Positions 8,073-17,130 are shown, counted from the stretch's first letter. The stretch: 52,422 bases of DNA from Bacillus ectoiniformans (GCF_016908875.1 NZ_JAFBES010000017.1:1-52422), one strand, 5' to 3'. Made by a program: numbers and translations. Notes: generated by a model not told the origin, from the letters alone.

Positions 8073-8142
8073 TAAAAAAAAAATGGCGAATGCCCATCTG
8101 ACCGATTCCCCTTTGAAAAGGATGGCAATATACTAATTTGAA

Positions 8143-8167
8143 GTTAAAAATTATAATATTTGGGTAT
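8143..8167 (+). promoter_or_regulatory. Sigma-B-type promoter for chaA-yfkD
   Basis: GTTAAA at 8143-8148 and a consensus GGGTAT at 8162-8167 are spaced by 13 nt, which fits sigma-B well. The site lies 55 nt before the chaA start. Confidence 0.65.
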
Positions 8168-8221
8168 CCTTACAAGTAGCTGTAAAAAAGATACGGCTTT
8201 TATAAAAGGAGAGGTCAGTTT

Positions 8222-9277
8222 ATGGGTAAGATATTCGCTATTTTAGTGTTTGTGGGTGTTCCTTTGTCAGTTGCAGGCTCACTCATGCATTGGCCTAGCT
8301 TGGTTATGTTTGCAGTGTATTGTGTGACAATTATTGCTTTATCCAGTTATATGGGGAGAGCGACTGAAAGCTTAGCCATTGTGACAGGCCCAAGGATCGG
8401 CGGATTATTAAATGCGACGTTTGGTAATGCAGTTGAACTTATTATTTCTATATTTGCTTTAAAAGCCGGCTTAGTAGCAGTGGTATTAGCTTCTTTAACA
8501 GGTTCGGTTCTTGGAAACCTTTTGCTTGTAGCAGGTCTATCATTTTTTATGGGAGGCATTAAGTTCAAGCGCCAAACCTTCAATGTGTACGATGCCCGCC
8601 ACAATTCGGCTTTATTGATGTTTGCTGTCATCGTGGCATTTGTTGTTCCCGAGATCTTTTCGATGACGATGAATGAATCGAAGACGCTTTCTCTAAGTAT
8701 AGGTATTTCCATCGTGCTGATCGGTCTTTACTTGGCAGCGCTATTCTTTAGACTCGTCACTCATCGCGGAGTTTACACTCATCAGGAGGAAGGTCGGGAA
8801 GAATTTCATGAAGAGCCGGAGTGGGATAAGAAGAAGTCTATTATTATTCTGCTTCTAGCGACACTAGCAGTAGCCTATGTATCAGAAGGGCTCGTTCATA
8901 CATTTGAAGCTGTAGGTGAAAAATTCGGATGGTCAGAGTTATTTATCGGGGTCATCATTGTGGCAATTGTCGGGAATGCGGCTGAACATGCATCAGCGAT
9001 CTTAATGGCCATGAAAAATAAAATGGATGTGGCCGTCGAGATTGCGGTAGGATCAACTTTGCAAATTGCCATGTTTGTTGCACCGCTTTTAGTTTTGCTT
9101 TCATTATTTTTTGAGAAACCCATGCCGCTTGTTTTTACCGTTCCAGAACTGATCTCTATGGTAACTGCTGTATTTCTGGCGGTGAGTATTTCCAATGACG
9201 GTGAAACGAACTGGTTTGAAGGCTTAACGCTTTTGGCTGCCTATTTTATCATGGGGCTTGGTTTCTACTTACTATAG
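8222..9277 (+). CDS. chaA: Calcium/proton exchanger ChaA (YfkE)
   Basis: A 351-residue CaCA-family antiporter that should expel calcium in exchange for protons across the cytoplasmic membrane. About eleven hydrophobic segments are visible, with the two inverted alpha repeats: GNAVELIISIFALKAGL near residue 67 and GNAAEHASAILMAMKNKMDVAVEIAVGS near 250, each holding the conserved Glu used for ion binding. A short acidic cytoplasmic loop (HQEEGREEFHEEPEWDKKK) joins the halves. ATG at 8222 follows GGAGAGG. It has a sigma-B-type promoter and is followed by yfkD, the same pair as in B. subtilis. Confidence 0.92.
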   Translation: MGKIFAILVFVGVPLSVAGSLMHWPSLVMFAVYCVTIIALSSYMGRATESLAIVTGPRIGGLLNATFGNAVELIISIFALKAGLVAVVLASLTGSVLGNLLLVAGLSFFMGGIKFKRQTFNVYDARHNSALLMFAVIVAFVVPEIFSMTMNESKTLSLSIGISIVLIGLYLAALFFRLVTHRGVYTHQEEGREEFHEEPEWDKKKSIIILLLATLAVAYVSEGLVHTFEAVGEKFGWSELFIGVIIVAIVGNAAEHASAILMAMKNKMDVAVEIAVGSTLQIAMFVAPLLVLLSLFFEKPMPLVFTVPELISMVTAVFLAVSISNDGETNWFEGLTLLAAYFIMGLGFYLL

Positions 9278-9285
9278 ACGTAAGG

Positions 9286-9319
9286 TCTGCACAGAAATTC
9301 TCTGTGCAGATTTTTTTTT
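9286..9319 (+). terminator. Terminator or attenuator between chaA and yfkD
   Basis: TCTGCACAGA pairs with TCTGTGCAGA around AATTC, followed by nine T. Because yfkD follows at 111 nt with no obvious own promoter, read-through may set its level. Confidence 0.85.
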
Positions 9320-9387
9320 GGAGAGTGGATAAGAAGAGAAGCCGGGAGCAAACTAGAGAAAATGAAGAAGCTGATAGGAGGAGCAAT

Positions 9388-10197
9388 ATGAACAACATAC
9401 GCTTGCTTTTATTCGCCATTTTCTTCTTGCTCTCATCAAGTATCTACAGTTGGAATGCCTATGCTGAAAAAAGCAAACAACACACCACTCCGATGCAGAT
9501 GCCAAATTCGGTAAGGGAAATAGCGAAAGAGAATACATTTTTGAATACCGATCAAGAACTGCCGTCGCTAGAACCTAGTGAGTTAACGAAAGAATTGATG
9601 ATGACTTCCAAATCTAAAATTGAAAACCTTAATCTGATTCGCATGCTGAATGAAACATCCGTTAATAAATCACCGTTTGCTGTTGGGATGCGGGCAAGCA
9701 TTTTCCTTGGGGAATGGCCGCTCGCTTATCACTCCGAAGAAACCATTCCTAATTGGGAATATCAAAAGATCAATACGAATTTTTATGACAATCGAGCCGG
9801 AACCGCCCCCTACCAAATTCATTATGTCCAAGAAGCACAAAAAACAATAAAAGGCGGCTTGTCCACAAAGGTTTCTGATCATGAAGAAGTGCAGAATATG
9901 ATACTGAAAAAAGCGATGGATAAAACAGGGTGGCCATTATCTTTTTCCACCGTCGTAGGCGCGAACACAAAACAAAACCAGGTCTATAATATCGCACCAC
10001 AAACAGCTGGCTATCTGTATGCTTATGCGCCGGCTGTTCATGAAAAAGGAAGAATGACATATGGGGAAGTCTACCTCGTATTGAATGGCTGGCAGCGGTC
10101 GATCGTGATTAAAAATATTACCTCACACAAAATCAGCGCCTGGATTCCGTTGAAGAACCATTTGGCTTTTGGTTTTAAATCGGAGCGGCGTCCATAA
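9388..10197 (+). CDS. yfkD: YfkD-like exported protein
   Basis: A 269-residue protein with an N-terminal signal peptide (hydrophobic LLLFAIFFLLSSSIYSW then NAYA-E, cleavage likely near residue 24), so it is exported. The body is hydrophilic and matches the YfkD family, which has no known activity. The open frame extends upstream to 9304, but ATG at 9388 is preceded by AGGAGG and gives a proper signal sequence. It lies after chaA, as in B. subtilis, and probably depends on read-through of the terminator in between. The linked sigma-B-type promoter suggests a stress role. Confidence 0.82.
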   Translation: MNNIRLLLFAIFFLLSSSIYSWNAYAEKSKQHTTPMQMPNSVREIAKENTFLNTDQELPSLEPSELTKELMMTSKSKIENLNLIRMLNETSVNKSPFAVGMRASIFLGEWPLAYHSEETIPNWEYQKINTNFYDNRAGTAPYQIHYVQEAQKTIKGGLSTKVSDHEEVQNMILKKAMDKTGWPLSFSTVVGANTKQNQVYNIAPQTAGYLYAYAPAVHEKGRMTYGEVYLVLNGWQRSIVIKNITSHKISAWIPLKNHLAFGFKSERRP

Positions 10198-10224
10198 TCT
10201 GATGAAATGGGGGAGCGGGGGAAG

Positions 10225-10308
10225 CGCTGATAGGAGTGAGAGAGGCGCCGTTAGAAGTTCGCAACTCGCCGTTAGAAATCCAAAAGCCGCCGATAGAAGC
10301 GTAAAAGT
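10225..10308 (+). repeat. Array of four 21-bp units, plus orientation
   Basis: Units with cores CGCTGATAGGA, CGCCGTTAGAA, CGCCGTTAGAA and CGCCGATAGAA begin at 10225, 10246, 10267 and 10288, an exact 21-bp period. The core is conserved and the second half of each unit varies, often ending AAAGC. The array lies just after yfkD. A related array in the opposite orientation is at 13826-13878. An open frame across it is not supported by a ribosome binding site. Confidence 0.8.
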
Positions 10309-10473
10309 CATTGGAAATTGGCATCACAGGTTAGCTCATTTAATGCTTTTCCCAATTTTGCTATTTCAAAGGCGGTTTCAAATTGAATTAGCACTGTTTT
10401 TTCCCGCATGTTTAAGAGATAATGGGGTAAACATGCTTATGAGATTTTTAGCCGGAAAAAGGAGTGCATTATA

Positions 10474-10665
10474 ATGGGAAAGCCTGTACACGATAAAAAT
10501 TCGCAAATTACTTATTTAAAGGAACGATTAAATATATTTATGGAAGTTCTTGATTCCATGGATCCTGAAATGACGGAAGTGGAAGATGTGGATCGTCTGT
10601 TGGAAATGATTGACGATATTGAAATGAAATGCGACCAGTTCAGCAAAAGAAGCGAAGATAATTAA
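10474..10665 (+). CDS. SE1561 family small protein
   Basis: A 63-residue acidic, helical cytoplasmic protein. The sequence (YLKERLNIFMEVLDSMDPEM, then VDRLLEMIDDIEMKCDQF) fits the short SE1561 family found in bacilli and staphylococci, which has no assigned function. ATG at 10474 follows AAGGAG. It has its own terminator, shared with the convergent CapA gene. The upstream 276 bp contain the 21-bp array and no other gene. Confidence 0.75.
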   Translation: MGKPVHDKNSQITYLKERLNIFMEVLDSMDPEMTEVEDVDRLLEMIDDIEMKCDQFSKRSEDN

Positions 10666-10700
10666 AAAAATGAAGCTCGGAATTCCGGGCTTCATTTTTT
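10665..10700. terminator. Bidirectional terminator
   Basis: AAAAAATGAAGCTCGG pairs with CCGGGCTTCATTTTTT around AATT. It serves the SE1561 gene and, on the minus strand, overlaps the last codons of the CapA gene. Confidence 0.85.
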
Positions 10701-11882
10701 TATGACATTTCCACGCTGATCTACTTTCATATTATAGGATATGCTGGAGAGCTTTTTATAGATTTTTTGGTTATAGCTGTTGTCCATCAGCCTTGGCTGA
10801 CCGTCGAAGATCTGCGCTGGAACAACGCTTGTCGAGATGCCTTTCTTTTGGTCAATCGTCATTTTCACCATCATCGTTTCTCTTCCGCGCGGATCCCCGG
10901 ACTTCGTGAAAATAAAGTTGCCCAAGCTGTAGTAAATAGGAGCGCCTTTATAGTATTCAATCCCTTGAAGGCAATGGCTGTGTGATCCGATGACACCATC
11001 CACACCCGCATCTATAAACATTTTCGCCATCTGGCGTGCGTATGGTTCAGGATAATCTTGCCGCTCGCGATTCCAATGAATCATGACTATCGTGTAATCG
11101 GAATTTTTAACCGCTTTTTTCACATGAGTCATCATTGGCTCGTTATGATAGGCATTGGCGATTCCAGGTTTGCTGCCTGTGGCAAACCATGAAACTTCAG
11201 GAAGAACGCGGCTGATTCCGATAATCGCTACTTTCTTTCCTTTTACATCAATATATCGGGCAGAAAACGCGTCTTTTTCATTTTTGCCGGCGCCTGTATG
11301 GCCAATTTTATAGTCATCTAAGTGTTTCATCGTATCGTATAGAGCATCTACACCGTAATCAAGTGTGTGGTTATTAGCTAATGATACCACATCAATTCCA
11401 GCATTTTTTACACCGCGAAGGGTCTCAGGGCGTGAACGGAAAGTAAATTGTTTATTGGCTGGCTTTCCGCGAGTCGAAACAGATGTTTCTAGATTTAATG
11501 CGGCAATGTCTGTTGACTGAAATACTTTTGCAGTCCCTTTAAACGGATAATCCACCCCGTGTTTTTTGATGCTTTCACCGACACTGCGATCAAGTAAAAC
11601 GTCACCGGCAAAAGAGAGCGTAATAGGCTGGTGACTTACAGCAGCAGGTTCAGCTTTTGGCTCAGGCGGAATTTTTTCGTTAGGCGGGGTTGCTTGAGTC
11701 CTTTCATTATTCACTTGAGGTTGAGTCTTTTCAGCGGCTAACGCTTCTTTAGGCGGAGAATCTTCTTTTAAACCAATATAAACAAACAGCAGCGACAGAA
11801 ATAAGGTGAGAGAAACAGAGATCATTCCCATTAGAATGAACTGCTTTTTCTTTCGATTTTTACGTTTATATGTTCGCGTCAA
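10692..11882 (-). CDS. CapA family protein (PGA-cap metallophosphatase fold), membrane-anchored
   Basis: A 396-residue protein with a very basic N-terminus, one membrane anchor (FILMGMISVSLTLFLSLLFVYIGL, about residues 15-38), a Pro/Lys-rich linker and a CapA/PgsA domain from about residue 85 facing outside. Metal-site motifs are seen: LSFAGDVLLDRS, NLETSVS, SLANNHTLDYG, MIHWN and GSHSHCLQG. CapA proteins act in poly-gamma-glutamate synthesis or release, but no capB or capC lies nearby, so the role is open. The start is TTG at 11882 with AAAGGG 8 nt upstream; an overlapping ATG is out of frame. Confidence 0.85.
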   Translation of the reverse strand: MTRTYKRKNRKKKQFILMGMISVSLTLFLSLLFVYIGLKEDSPPKEALAAEKTQPQVNNERTQATPPNEKIPPEPKAEPAAVSHQPITLSFAGDVLLDRSVGESIKKHGVDYPFKGTAKVFQSTDIAALNLETSVSTRGKPANKQFTFRSRPETLRGVKNAGIDVVSLANNHTLDYGVDALYDTMKHLDDYKIGHTGAGKNEKDAFSARYIDVKGKKVAIIGISRVLPEVSWFATGSKPGIANAYHNEPMMTHVKKAVKNSDYTIVMIHWNRERQDYPEPYARQMAKMFIDAGVDGVIGSHSHCLQGIEYYKGAPIYYSLGNFIFTKSGDPRGRETMMVKMTIDQKKGISTSVVPAQIFDGQPRLMDNSYNQKIYKKLSSISYNMKVDQRGNVIKK

Positions 11883-12006
11883 TTTCCATACCCTTTCTCT
11901 CTATACAAATTTAAACTTATTTTAACAAGGATTCAGGAAAAAGTATGCAGGAATTATGTCAGTTAAATGATACTTTCGTTCGACAAATATTTTAGGGTCT
12001 GAGTGA

Positions 12007-12067
12007 ATACTCCTGTTGGAATCGGTTGCAAATTATACTTTAAAACGCAAAATTGTAGGAGTATAAT
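12007..12067 (+). promoter_or_regulatory. fumA promoter region with interrupted palindrome
   Basis: ATACTCCT (12007-12014) and AGGAGTAT (12057-12064) form an 8-bp inverted repeat, with an inner TTGC/GCAA pair. The right arm overlaps TATAAT at 12062-12067, a likely -10 element; the matching -35 is weak. It could be an operator, but no known regulator is recognised. Confidence 0.4.
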
Positions 12068-12130
12068 AAGAAAAGAAATATTTTGAAAAATTTATATACA
12101 TATAATTGAGATGAGGGAAGGGGAACTCAA

Positions 12131-13672
12131 ATGAACCTTGAAAAATTTCAGGAAAGTATGTACCAGCTAGTGGTTGAAACTTCCACTAATTTACCAAAGG
12201 ACGTTCGCCGTGCCGTTAAAGCAGCGGCTGAGCGTGAAAATGCCGGAACAAGTGCTGCAATGAGTTTAGATACGATTACAACGAATATTAAAATGGCGGA
12301 TGATAATATTTCTCCAATCTGCCAAGATACAGGGATGCCGACTTTTAAAATTAAAACTCCTGTTGGCGTGAATCAAATGGTGATTAAAGAAGCGATCTAT
12401 AATGCCATTGTTAAAGCGACAGAGAACGGGAAATTGCGTCCGAATTCAGTTGATTCTTTAACTGGAGACAACAGCGGAAACAACTTAGGAGCAGGCACGC
12501 CAGTCATTAAATTTGAACAATGGGATAAAGATTATATCGATGCCCGCCTGATTTTAAAAGGCGGCGGCTGTGAGAATAAAAACATTCAATACAGTCTGCC
12601 ATGTGAATTAGAAGGCCTTGGAAAAGCTGGACGTGATTTAGATGGAATCCGTAAATGCATTATGCATTCCGTTTATCAAGCACAAGGACAAGGATGCAGC
12701 GCCGGATTTATTGGTGTAGGTATCGGGGGAGACCGCTCTTCTGGATACGATTTAGCGAAAGAGCAGCTATTCCGCCGCGTGGATGACGTGAATCCTCATG
12801 AAGATCTGCGCAAATTGGAAGAGTACGTAATGGAGCATGCCAATGAACTTGGAATCGGAACAATGGGCTTTGGCGGTGAAACGACCTTGCTCGGATGTAA
12901 GGTTGGTGTCATTAACCGTCTTCCGGCGAGTTTCTTCGTATCAGTTGCCTACAATTGCTGGGCATTCCGCCGCTTAGGTGTTCAAATTGATGCGCAAACG
13001 GGTGAAATTAATGAATGGTTCTACCAAGATGGCGATAAGATCGATTTTGATCAAGCGCAGCAGCAAGAGCAAGAAGTGAAATCAGAAAGCCGCACAGTGA
13101 CGTTAACTGCTCCGATTACGGAAGAACAAATCCGTGAATTAAAAGTGGGCGACGTGGTGCAGATTACCGGAAGAATGTACACAGGACGCGACGCGATTCA
13201 TAAATATTTAATGGATAATGATGCACCTGTGGACTTAAACGGCCAAGTTATTTATCACTGTGGACCGGTTATGATGAAAGATGAGGATGGCCAGTGGCAT
13301 GTGAAAGCGGCAGGACCAACTACTTCCATTCGTGAGGAGCCTTATCAAGGGGATATCATGAAGAAGTTTGGCATCCGCGCTGTAATTGGAAAAGGCGGCA
13401 TGGGACCTAAAACATTAGCGGCACTTCAAGAGCATGGCGGCATTTACTTAAATGCGATCGGCGGCGCGGCACAGTACTATGCGGACTGCATCAAATCCGT
13501 GGATGGCGTTGATCTAATGAACTTCGGTATTCCAGAAGCTATGTGGCATTTAGATGTGGAAAACTTTACAGCTGTTGTAACGATGGATTCTCATGGAAAC
13601 AGCTTGCATGAACATGTGGATAAATCCTCTTTAGAAAAGCTTGCGCAATTTAAAGAGCCTGTATTCAGCTAA
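12131..13672 (+). CDS. fumA: Fumarate hydratase, class I (iron-sulfur)
   Basis: A 513-residue class I fumarase, which hydrates fumarate to malate in the TCA cycle using a [4Fe-4S] cluster. The N-terminal domain holds SPICQDTGMP (C64), GQGCSAGF (C189) and YNCWAF (C276), the likely cluster ligands. The C-terminal domain from about residue 330 has TGRDAIHKYL, GPTTSIREEPY and IGKGGMG. ATG at 12131 follows GAAGGGG. It is monocistronic with a strong terminator. B. subtilis relies on the unrelated class II FumC, so this enzyme may be a second, oxygen-sensitive isozyme; whether fumC is elsewhere cannot be seen. Confidence 0.93.
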   Translation: MNLEKFQESMYQLVVETSTNLPKDVRRAVKAAAERENAGTSAAMSLDTITTNIKMADDNISPICQDTGMPTFKIKTPVGVNQMVIKEAIYNAIVKATENGKLRPNSVDSLTGDNSGNNLGAGTPVIKFEQWDKDYIDARLILKGGGCENKNIQYSLPCELEGLGKAGRDLDGIRKCIMHSVYQAQGQGCSAGFIGVGIGGDRSSGYDLAKEQLFRRVDDVNPHEDLRKLEEYVMEHANELGIGTMGFGGETTLLGCKVGVINRLPASFFVSVAYNCWAFRRLGVQIDAQTGEINEWFYQDGDKIDFDQAQQQEQEVKSESRTVTLTAPITEEQIRELKVGDVVQITGRMYTGRDAIHKYLMDNDAPVDLNGQVIYHCGPVMMKDEDGQWHVKAAGPTTSIREEPYQGDIMKKFGIRAVIGKGGMGPKTLAALQEHGGIYLNAIGGAAQYYADCIKSVDGVDLMNFGIPEAMWHLDVENFTAVVTMDSHGNSLHEHVDKSSLEKLAQFKEPVFS

Positions 13673-13690
13673 TTAAATAAGATAGAGCGG

Positions 13691-13723
13691 GCAGCCAGCA
13701 AATTTTTGCTGGCTGTTTTTTTG
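13691..13723 (+). terminator. Terminator of the fumarase gene
   Basis: CAGCCAGCAAA pairs with TTTGCTGGCTG around a short loop, followed by seven T. Confidence 0.9.
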
Positions 13724-13825
13724 TGGATTGGAAATGATAAAAATAAAAAGATAAAAATCTGGCTGAAACAGTAAAAATTGTAGATTATTAAGGATAAAGG
13801 TAAGCCTGAATATTGAATGGCTGCT

Positions 13826-13878
13826 GTCTAACGGCGGCTTTCGAAGTTCTATCAGCGGCTTTGGCCGTTCTATCGGCG
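13826..13878 (-). repeat. Array of three 21-bp units, minus orientation
   Basis: Read on the minus strand, cores CGCCGATAGAA, CGCTGATAGAA and CGCCGTTAGAC start at 13878, 13857 and 13836, again an exact 21-bp period. The first two units end AAAGC. They share the core of the array at 10225-10308. It lies in the 293-bp gap between the fumarase gene and pdaA. Confidence 0.8.
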
Positions 13879-13965
13879 ATACAGCAAATTCAGCTTGTCC
13901 TTAAAAGAAACGGATATTTTTTTCACGCTGACAGACACTAAAGAAAAGAGTAAAGGAAGATGACG

Positions 13966-14745
13966 ATGAAATGGATATTGAGCTTCGCCATTCTTGCCGT
14001 TATGACGTTCCAATCGGCATTCCCTGCTTTTTCCGCCTCTAATCAGCCCATTAACTGGGGATTCCAAAAAGGAAAAGATGGACAGCAAGCACAGGCAGGC
14101 AAACAGCTAGACGACCTTTTAGCTAAATATGGTGCTTTTTATAAAGACAGCGATAAGGAAAAAGTGATTTATTTAACCTTTGATAATGGATATGAAAATG
14201 GTTTTACAGAAAACATTTTAAATACCCTTAAAAAAGAAAAAGTGCCTGCTGCATTTTTTGTTACGGGCCATTATTTGCAAAGCGCGCCCGACCTTGTAAA
14301 ACGCATGAAAAAAGAAGGTCATATTATCGGCAACCATTCGTGGCACCATCCGGACTTAACGCAAGTATCAGACGAAAAATTTAGAAGTGAGCTTCAGCTC
14401 GTGAAGGATGAAACGAAGCGGCTTACGAAGCAAAAGAAAATGGATTATTTGCGCCCGCCAAGAGGAGTATTAAGTGAACGAACGCTGCAATTAGCTAAAG
14501 AAGAAGGTTACACGCACGTCATGTGGTCACTCGCTTTTGTCGATTGGAACACGGATGATCAAAAAGGCTGGAAATATTCTTACGATCATATCATGAACCA
14601 AATTCACCCTGGAGCGATCTTGCTTTTGCATACTGTATCAAAAGACAATGCAGAGGCGCTGCCCAAAGTGATTAAAGATTTGAAAAAGCAGGGGTACCGA
14701 TTTGAAAGCCTGGATCATTATGTGAAAGCAAATAAAAGTAAGTAG
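13966..14745 (+). CDS. pdaA: Delta-lactam-biosynthetic de-N-acetylase PdaA
   Basis: A polysaccharide deacetylase (259 residues) that deacetylates muramic acid during spore cortex formation, leading to muramic delta-lactam, which is needed for germination. A signal peptide spans about residues 1-24. The NodB-type domain shows TFDNGYENG at 71-79 (the PdaA variant of TFDDG, with D73) and HSWHHPDLT with H124 and H128, plus RPPRG and LLHTV motifs. An ATG at 13960 abuts the AAAGGA site, so ATG at 13966 is preferred. B. subtilis pdaA (yfjS) lies in the matching region. Confidence 0.92.
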   Translation: MKWILSFAILAVMTFQSAFPAFSASNQPINWGFQKGKDGQQAQAGKQLDDLLAKYGAFYKDSDKEKVIYLTFDNGYENGFTENILNTLKKEKVPAAFFVTGHYLQSAPDLVKRMKKEGHIIGNHSWHHPDLTQVSDEKFRSELQLVKDETKRLTKQKKMDYLRPPRGVLSERTLQLAKEEGYTHVMWSLAFVDWNTDDQKGWKYSYDHIMNQIHPGAILLLHTVSKDNAEALPKVIKDLKKQGYRFESLDHYVKANKSK

Positions 14746-14753
14746 CGGATCAA

Positions 14754-14780
14754 AGGACTGTGCTAAGCAGTCCTGTTTTT
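14754..14780 (+). terminator. Terminator of pdaA
   Basis: AGGACTG pairs with CAGTCCT around a 7-nt loop, followed by GTTTTT. Confidence 0.8.
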
Positions 14781-14827
14781 CGTGATTATTTGTTATACTC
14801 TTTATAGTTAAGAAAAGGGGGACAGCT

Positions 14828-15697
14828 ATGTGGAATGAAACGGTCAAAGTGAATAGTCCCTATGATTTTGAAAAAGTGCTGGATCGTATGTCGCTCGATC
14901 CTTTAAATAATATTGATTTGGCAGAAAAAATGATTACAGTGCCGATTTATCAAACGAAAGAAATAGCAGTTATTTGTTCAATTGGTACAATGGAGCAGCC
15001 AGCTTTCTATATAACTGGTCAGGATCCGGCGACAAAATCTGTCGTTTTAAATGAACTGAAGAGGATCTTTCAATGGGAAACTTCTTTAAAAGAGGTAAAT
15101 GCCCATTTTTCTGATACTGTTTTAAAGGATATTTTTGAAGAGCATAGCGGAACGCCTATTGTTTTGGAATTTGACCCTTATGCCTGTCTTATTAAATCAA
15201 TTATTCATCAGCAGCTGAATCTCGCATTTTCTTTTAAATTGACCGAACGATACGTCAAGGCATTTGGGGAAGAAATAGACGGTATTTGGTTTTATCCTTC
15301 TCCGGAACGGGCAGCTTTAATTACTGTTGAGGAGTTAAGAGACATGCAGTTCAGCCAAAAGAAAGCGGAATATATTATCGGCTTGTCTCATTTGATTACA
15401 GACAAAACGATTTCATTAGAAAAATTACAGCAGGCTTCACGAGAAGAAGTCGTTCAAACATTAATTAAAGTTAGAGGAATCGGTCAATGGACCATTGAAA
15501 ATTTCCTGTTGTTTGGATTAGGGAGACATAATGAATTTCCTGTTCAAGATATTGGTTTGCAGCGGGCCATCCAAAAGCTAATGAAAATGGAGCGCAAGCC
15601 AACCCCGGCAGAATTACTTTTAATGAGCAAGGACTGGTCCCCTTATTTGAGTTATGCCTCTCTGTATTTGTGGAGAAGCATTGAGAAAGGGAAGTGA
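14828..15697 (+). CDS. yfjP: DNA-3-methyladenine glycosylase II (AlkA/YfjP type)
   Basis: A 289-residue HhH-GPD DNA glycosylase that removes alkylated purines in base excision repair. The N-terminal half resembles the AlkA N domain. The helix-hairpin-helix is VRGIGQWTIENFLLFGLG near residue 214, followed by FPVQDIGLQ, where D241 is the catalytic aspartate. YACLIKSIIHQQLN near 118 is the usual start of the glycosylase core. ATG at 14828 follows AAAAGGGGG. It ends 3 nt before the RNA methyltransferase gene, so the two are cotranscribed, as are yfjP and yfjO in B. subtilis. Confidence 0.9.
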   Translation: MWNETVKVNSPYDFEKVLDRMSLDPLNNIDLAEKMITVPIYQTKEIAVICSIGTMEQPAFYITGQDPATKSVVLNELKRIFQWETSLKEVNAHFSDTVLKDIFEEHSGTPIVLEFDPYACLIKSIIHQQLNLAFSFKLTERYVKAFGEEIDGIWFYPSPERAALITVEELRDMQFSQKKAEYIIGLSHLITDKTISLEKLQQASREEVVQTLIKVRGIGQWTIENFLLFGLGRHNEFPVQDIGLQRAIQKLMKMERKPTPAELLLMSKDWSPYLSYASLYLWRSIEKGK

Positions 15698-15700
15698 CGA

Positions 15701-17086
15701 ATGAAACCAACTAATCAATCTAATCAATTAAAAATAAAATTAAAACAAAGTTTTCCGCTAACCATTAAAAGGCTTGGAATTAACGGAGAAGGCGTCGGTT
15801 ATTTTAAACGCCAAGTCGTATTTGTACCTGGTGCCTTGCCAGGAGAAGAAGTGGTGGTAGAGACGACAAAGGTTCATCCGAAATTCGCCGAAGCGAGGGT
15901 GAAAAAAATACGTAAGCCTTCTCCGCATCGCACTACACCGCCTTGCCCCGTTTATGAGCAGTGCGGCGGCTGCCAGCTTCAGCATTTGGACTATCAGCAG
16001 CAGCTGAAAGAAAAACGCGATATCTTGATTCAATCATTCGAGCGCCATACGAAGCTTGCCATTGATTCGTTAAATATTCGTGAAACGATCGGCATGGAAA
16101 ACCCATGGAATTACCGGAATAAAAGCCAATTCCAAGTCGGAGAGCAAGATGGCAAGGTCATCGCCGGATTATATAGCTTAAATTCGCATCGGTTAATTGA
16201 TATACCAGAATGCATCGTCCAGCAGCCGGCGATTAACAAAGTGCTGGTAACGGTGAAGCAGATTCTACAAGATCTAAAAATATCTATCTATAATGAGAAA
16301 AAGAATAAGGGAAGCATTAAAACGATTGTCACGAGGGTAGGGATTTCGACTGGACAGATTCAAGTCGTTCTTGTAACGGCAACGAATGAACTTCCTAAGA
16401 AGGATTTAATTATTGAGGAAATCAAAAAGCGGCTTCCAGAAGTGAAATCAATTATCCACAACATCAATCCGGTGAAAACCTCGTTAATTTTCGGAGACCG
16501 GACACTTCCGTTAGCTGGCCCGGAAACGATTGAAGAACAGTTAGAAGAGTACACATATAAACTATCTGCTCGGGCATTCTTCCAGCTTAACCCGGTTCAG
16601 ACGACGAAGCTTTATAATGAAGTGAAAAAAGCGGCGCAATTAACCGGCAAAGAAAAAGTAGTAGATGCCTACTGTGGTTCTGGAACCATCGGGCTCTGGG
16701 TAGGGAAAGATGCTGCAGAGATCCGCGGGATGGATATCATAGCTGAGTCCATCAAAGATGCGAGAAAAAACGCCGAAGCGCATGGAGTTCAGGCGATTTA
16801 TGAAGTCGGAACAGCAGAAGAATGGCTGCCGAAGTGGCAACACGAAGGCTGGAAACCAGACGTTGTTATCGTTGATCCGCCGCGCACTGGCTGTGATCAA
16901 AAACTGATCGACACACTGAAAAAAGTGAAACCAAAACGTTTTGTCTATGTGTCTTGCAATCCATCCACATTGGCAAAAGATATCAACCAATTGTCCACTT
17001 TGTACAAAGTCGAATACATTCAGCCCGTGGATATGTTTCCGCAGACAGCGCATGTGGAAAGCTGCGCGTTGTTGGTGTTGAAATAG
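15701..17086 (+). CDS. 23S rRNA (uracil-C5)-methyltransferase, RlmCD/YfjO type
   Basis: A 461-residue RNA m5U methyltransferase. Order: TRAM domain (about residues 12-70), iron-sulfur cysteines C82, C88 and C91 in [10 protein letters not shown], a fourth likely ligand in IPECIVQ, the SAM-binding motif [12 protein letters not shown] near 325, DPPRTGCD near 395, and catalytic C419 in [13 protein letters not shown]. It uses SAM to methylate uridine in rRNA or tRNA; RlmCD and TrmA-like roles cannot be separated by eye. By synteny it is the yfjO gene. A REP-like element begins right after the stop, and partial copies of its 3' end occur at 17174 and 19290. Confidence 0.9.
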   Translation: MKPTNQSNQLKIKLKQSFPLTIKRLGINGEGVGYFKRQVVFVPGALPGEEVVVETTKVHPKFAEARVKKIRKPSPHRTTPPCPVYEQCGGCQLQHLDYQQQLKEKRDILIQSFERHTKLAIDSLNIRETIGMENPWNYRNKSQFQVGEQDGKVIAGLYSLNSHRLIDIPECIVQQPAINKVLVTVKQILQDLKISIYNEKKNKGSIKTIVTRVGISTGQIQVVLVTATNELPKKDLIIEEIKKRLPEVKSIIHNINPVKTSLIFGDRTLPLAGPETIEEQLEEYTYKLSARAFFQLNPVQTTKLYNEVKKAAQLTGKEKVVDAYCGSGTIGLWVGKDAAEIRGMDIIAESIKDARKNAEAHGVQAIYEVGTAEEWLPKWQHEGWKPDVVIVDPPRTGCDQKLIDTLKKVKPKRFVYVSCNPSTLAKDINQLSTLYKVEYIQPVDMFPQTAHVESCALLVLK

Positions 17087-17130
17087 AGTGGGGTCAGACC
17101 CCCACTCTGCTAAAGTATACAGCGGTGAAG
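17087..17130 (+). repeat. REP-like element at the rlmCD 3' end
   Basis: Begins at the base after the stop codon with an AGTGGGG-TCAGA-CCCCCACT palindrome and continues CTCTGCTAAAGT, then a variable tail. About 35 of 39 bases match the copy at 20442-20480. No transposase is in the window. Confidence 0.8.

Noticed and set aside
10225-10308. CRISPR array
   Set aside because: Units are contiguous 21-mers without unique spacers of normal length, and there are no cas genes.
10169-10474. 101-codon open frame across the gap after yfkD
   Set aside because: It overlaps the end of yfkD and the 21-bp array, has no ribosome binding site and reads as low-quality protein. The array explains its openness.
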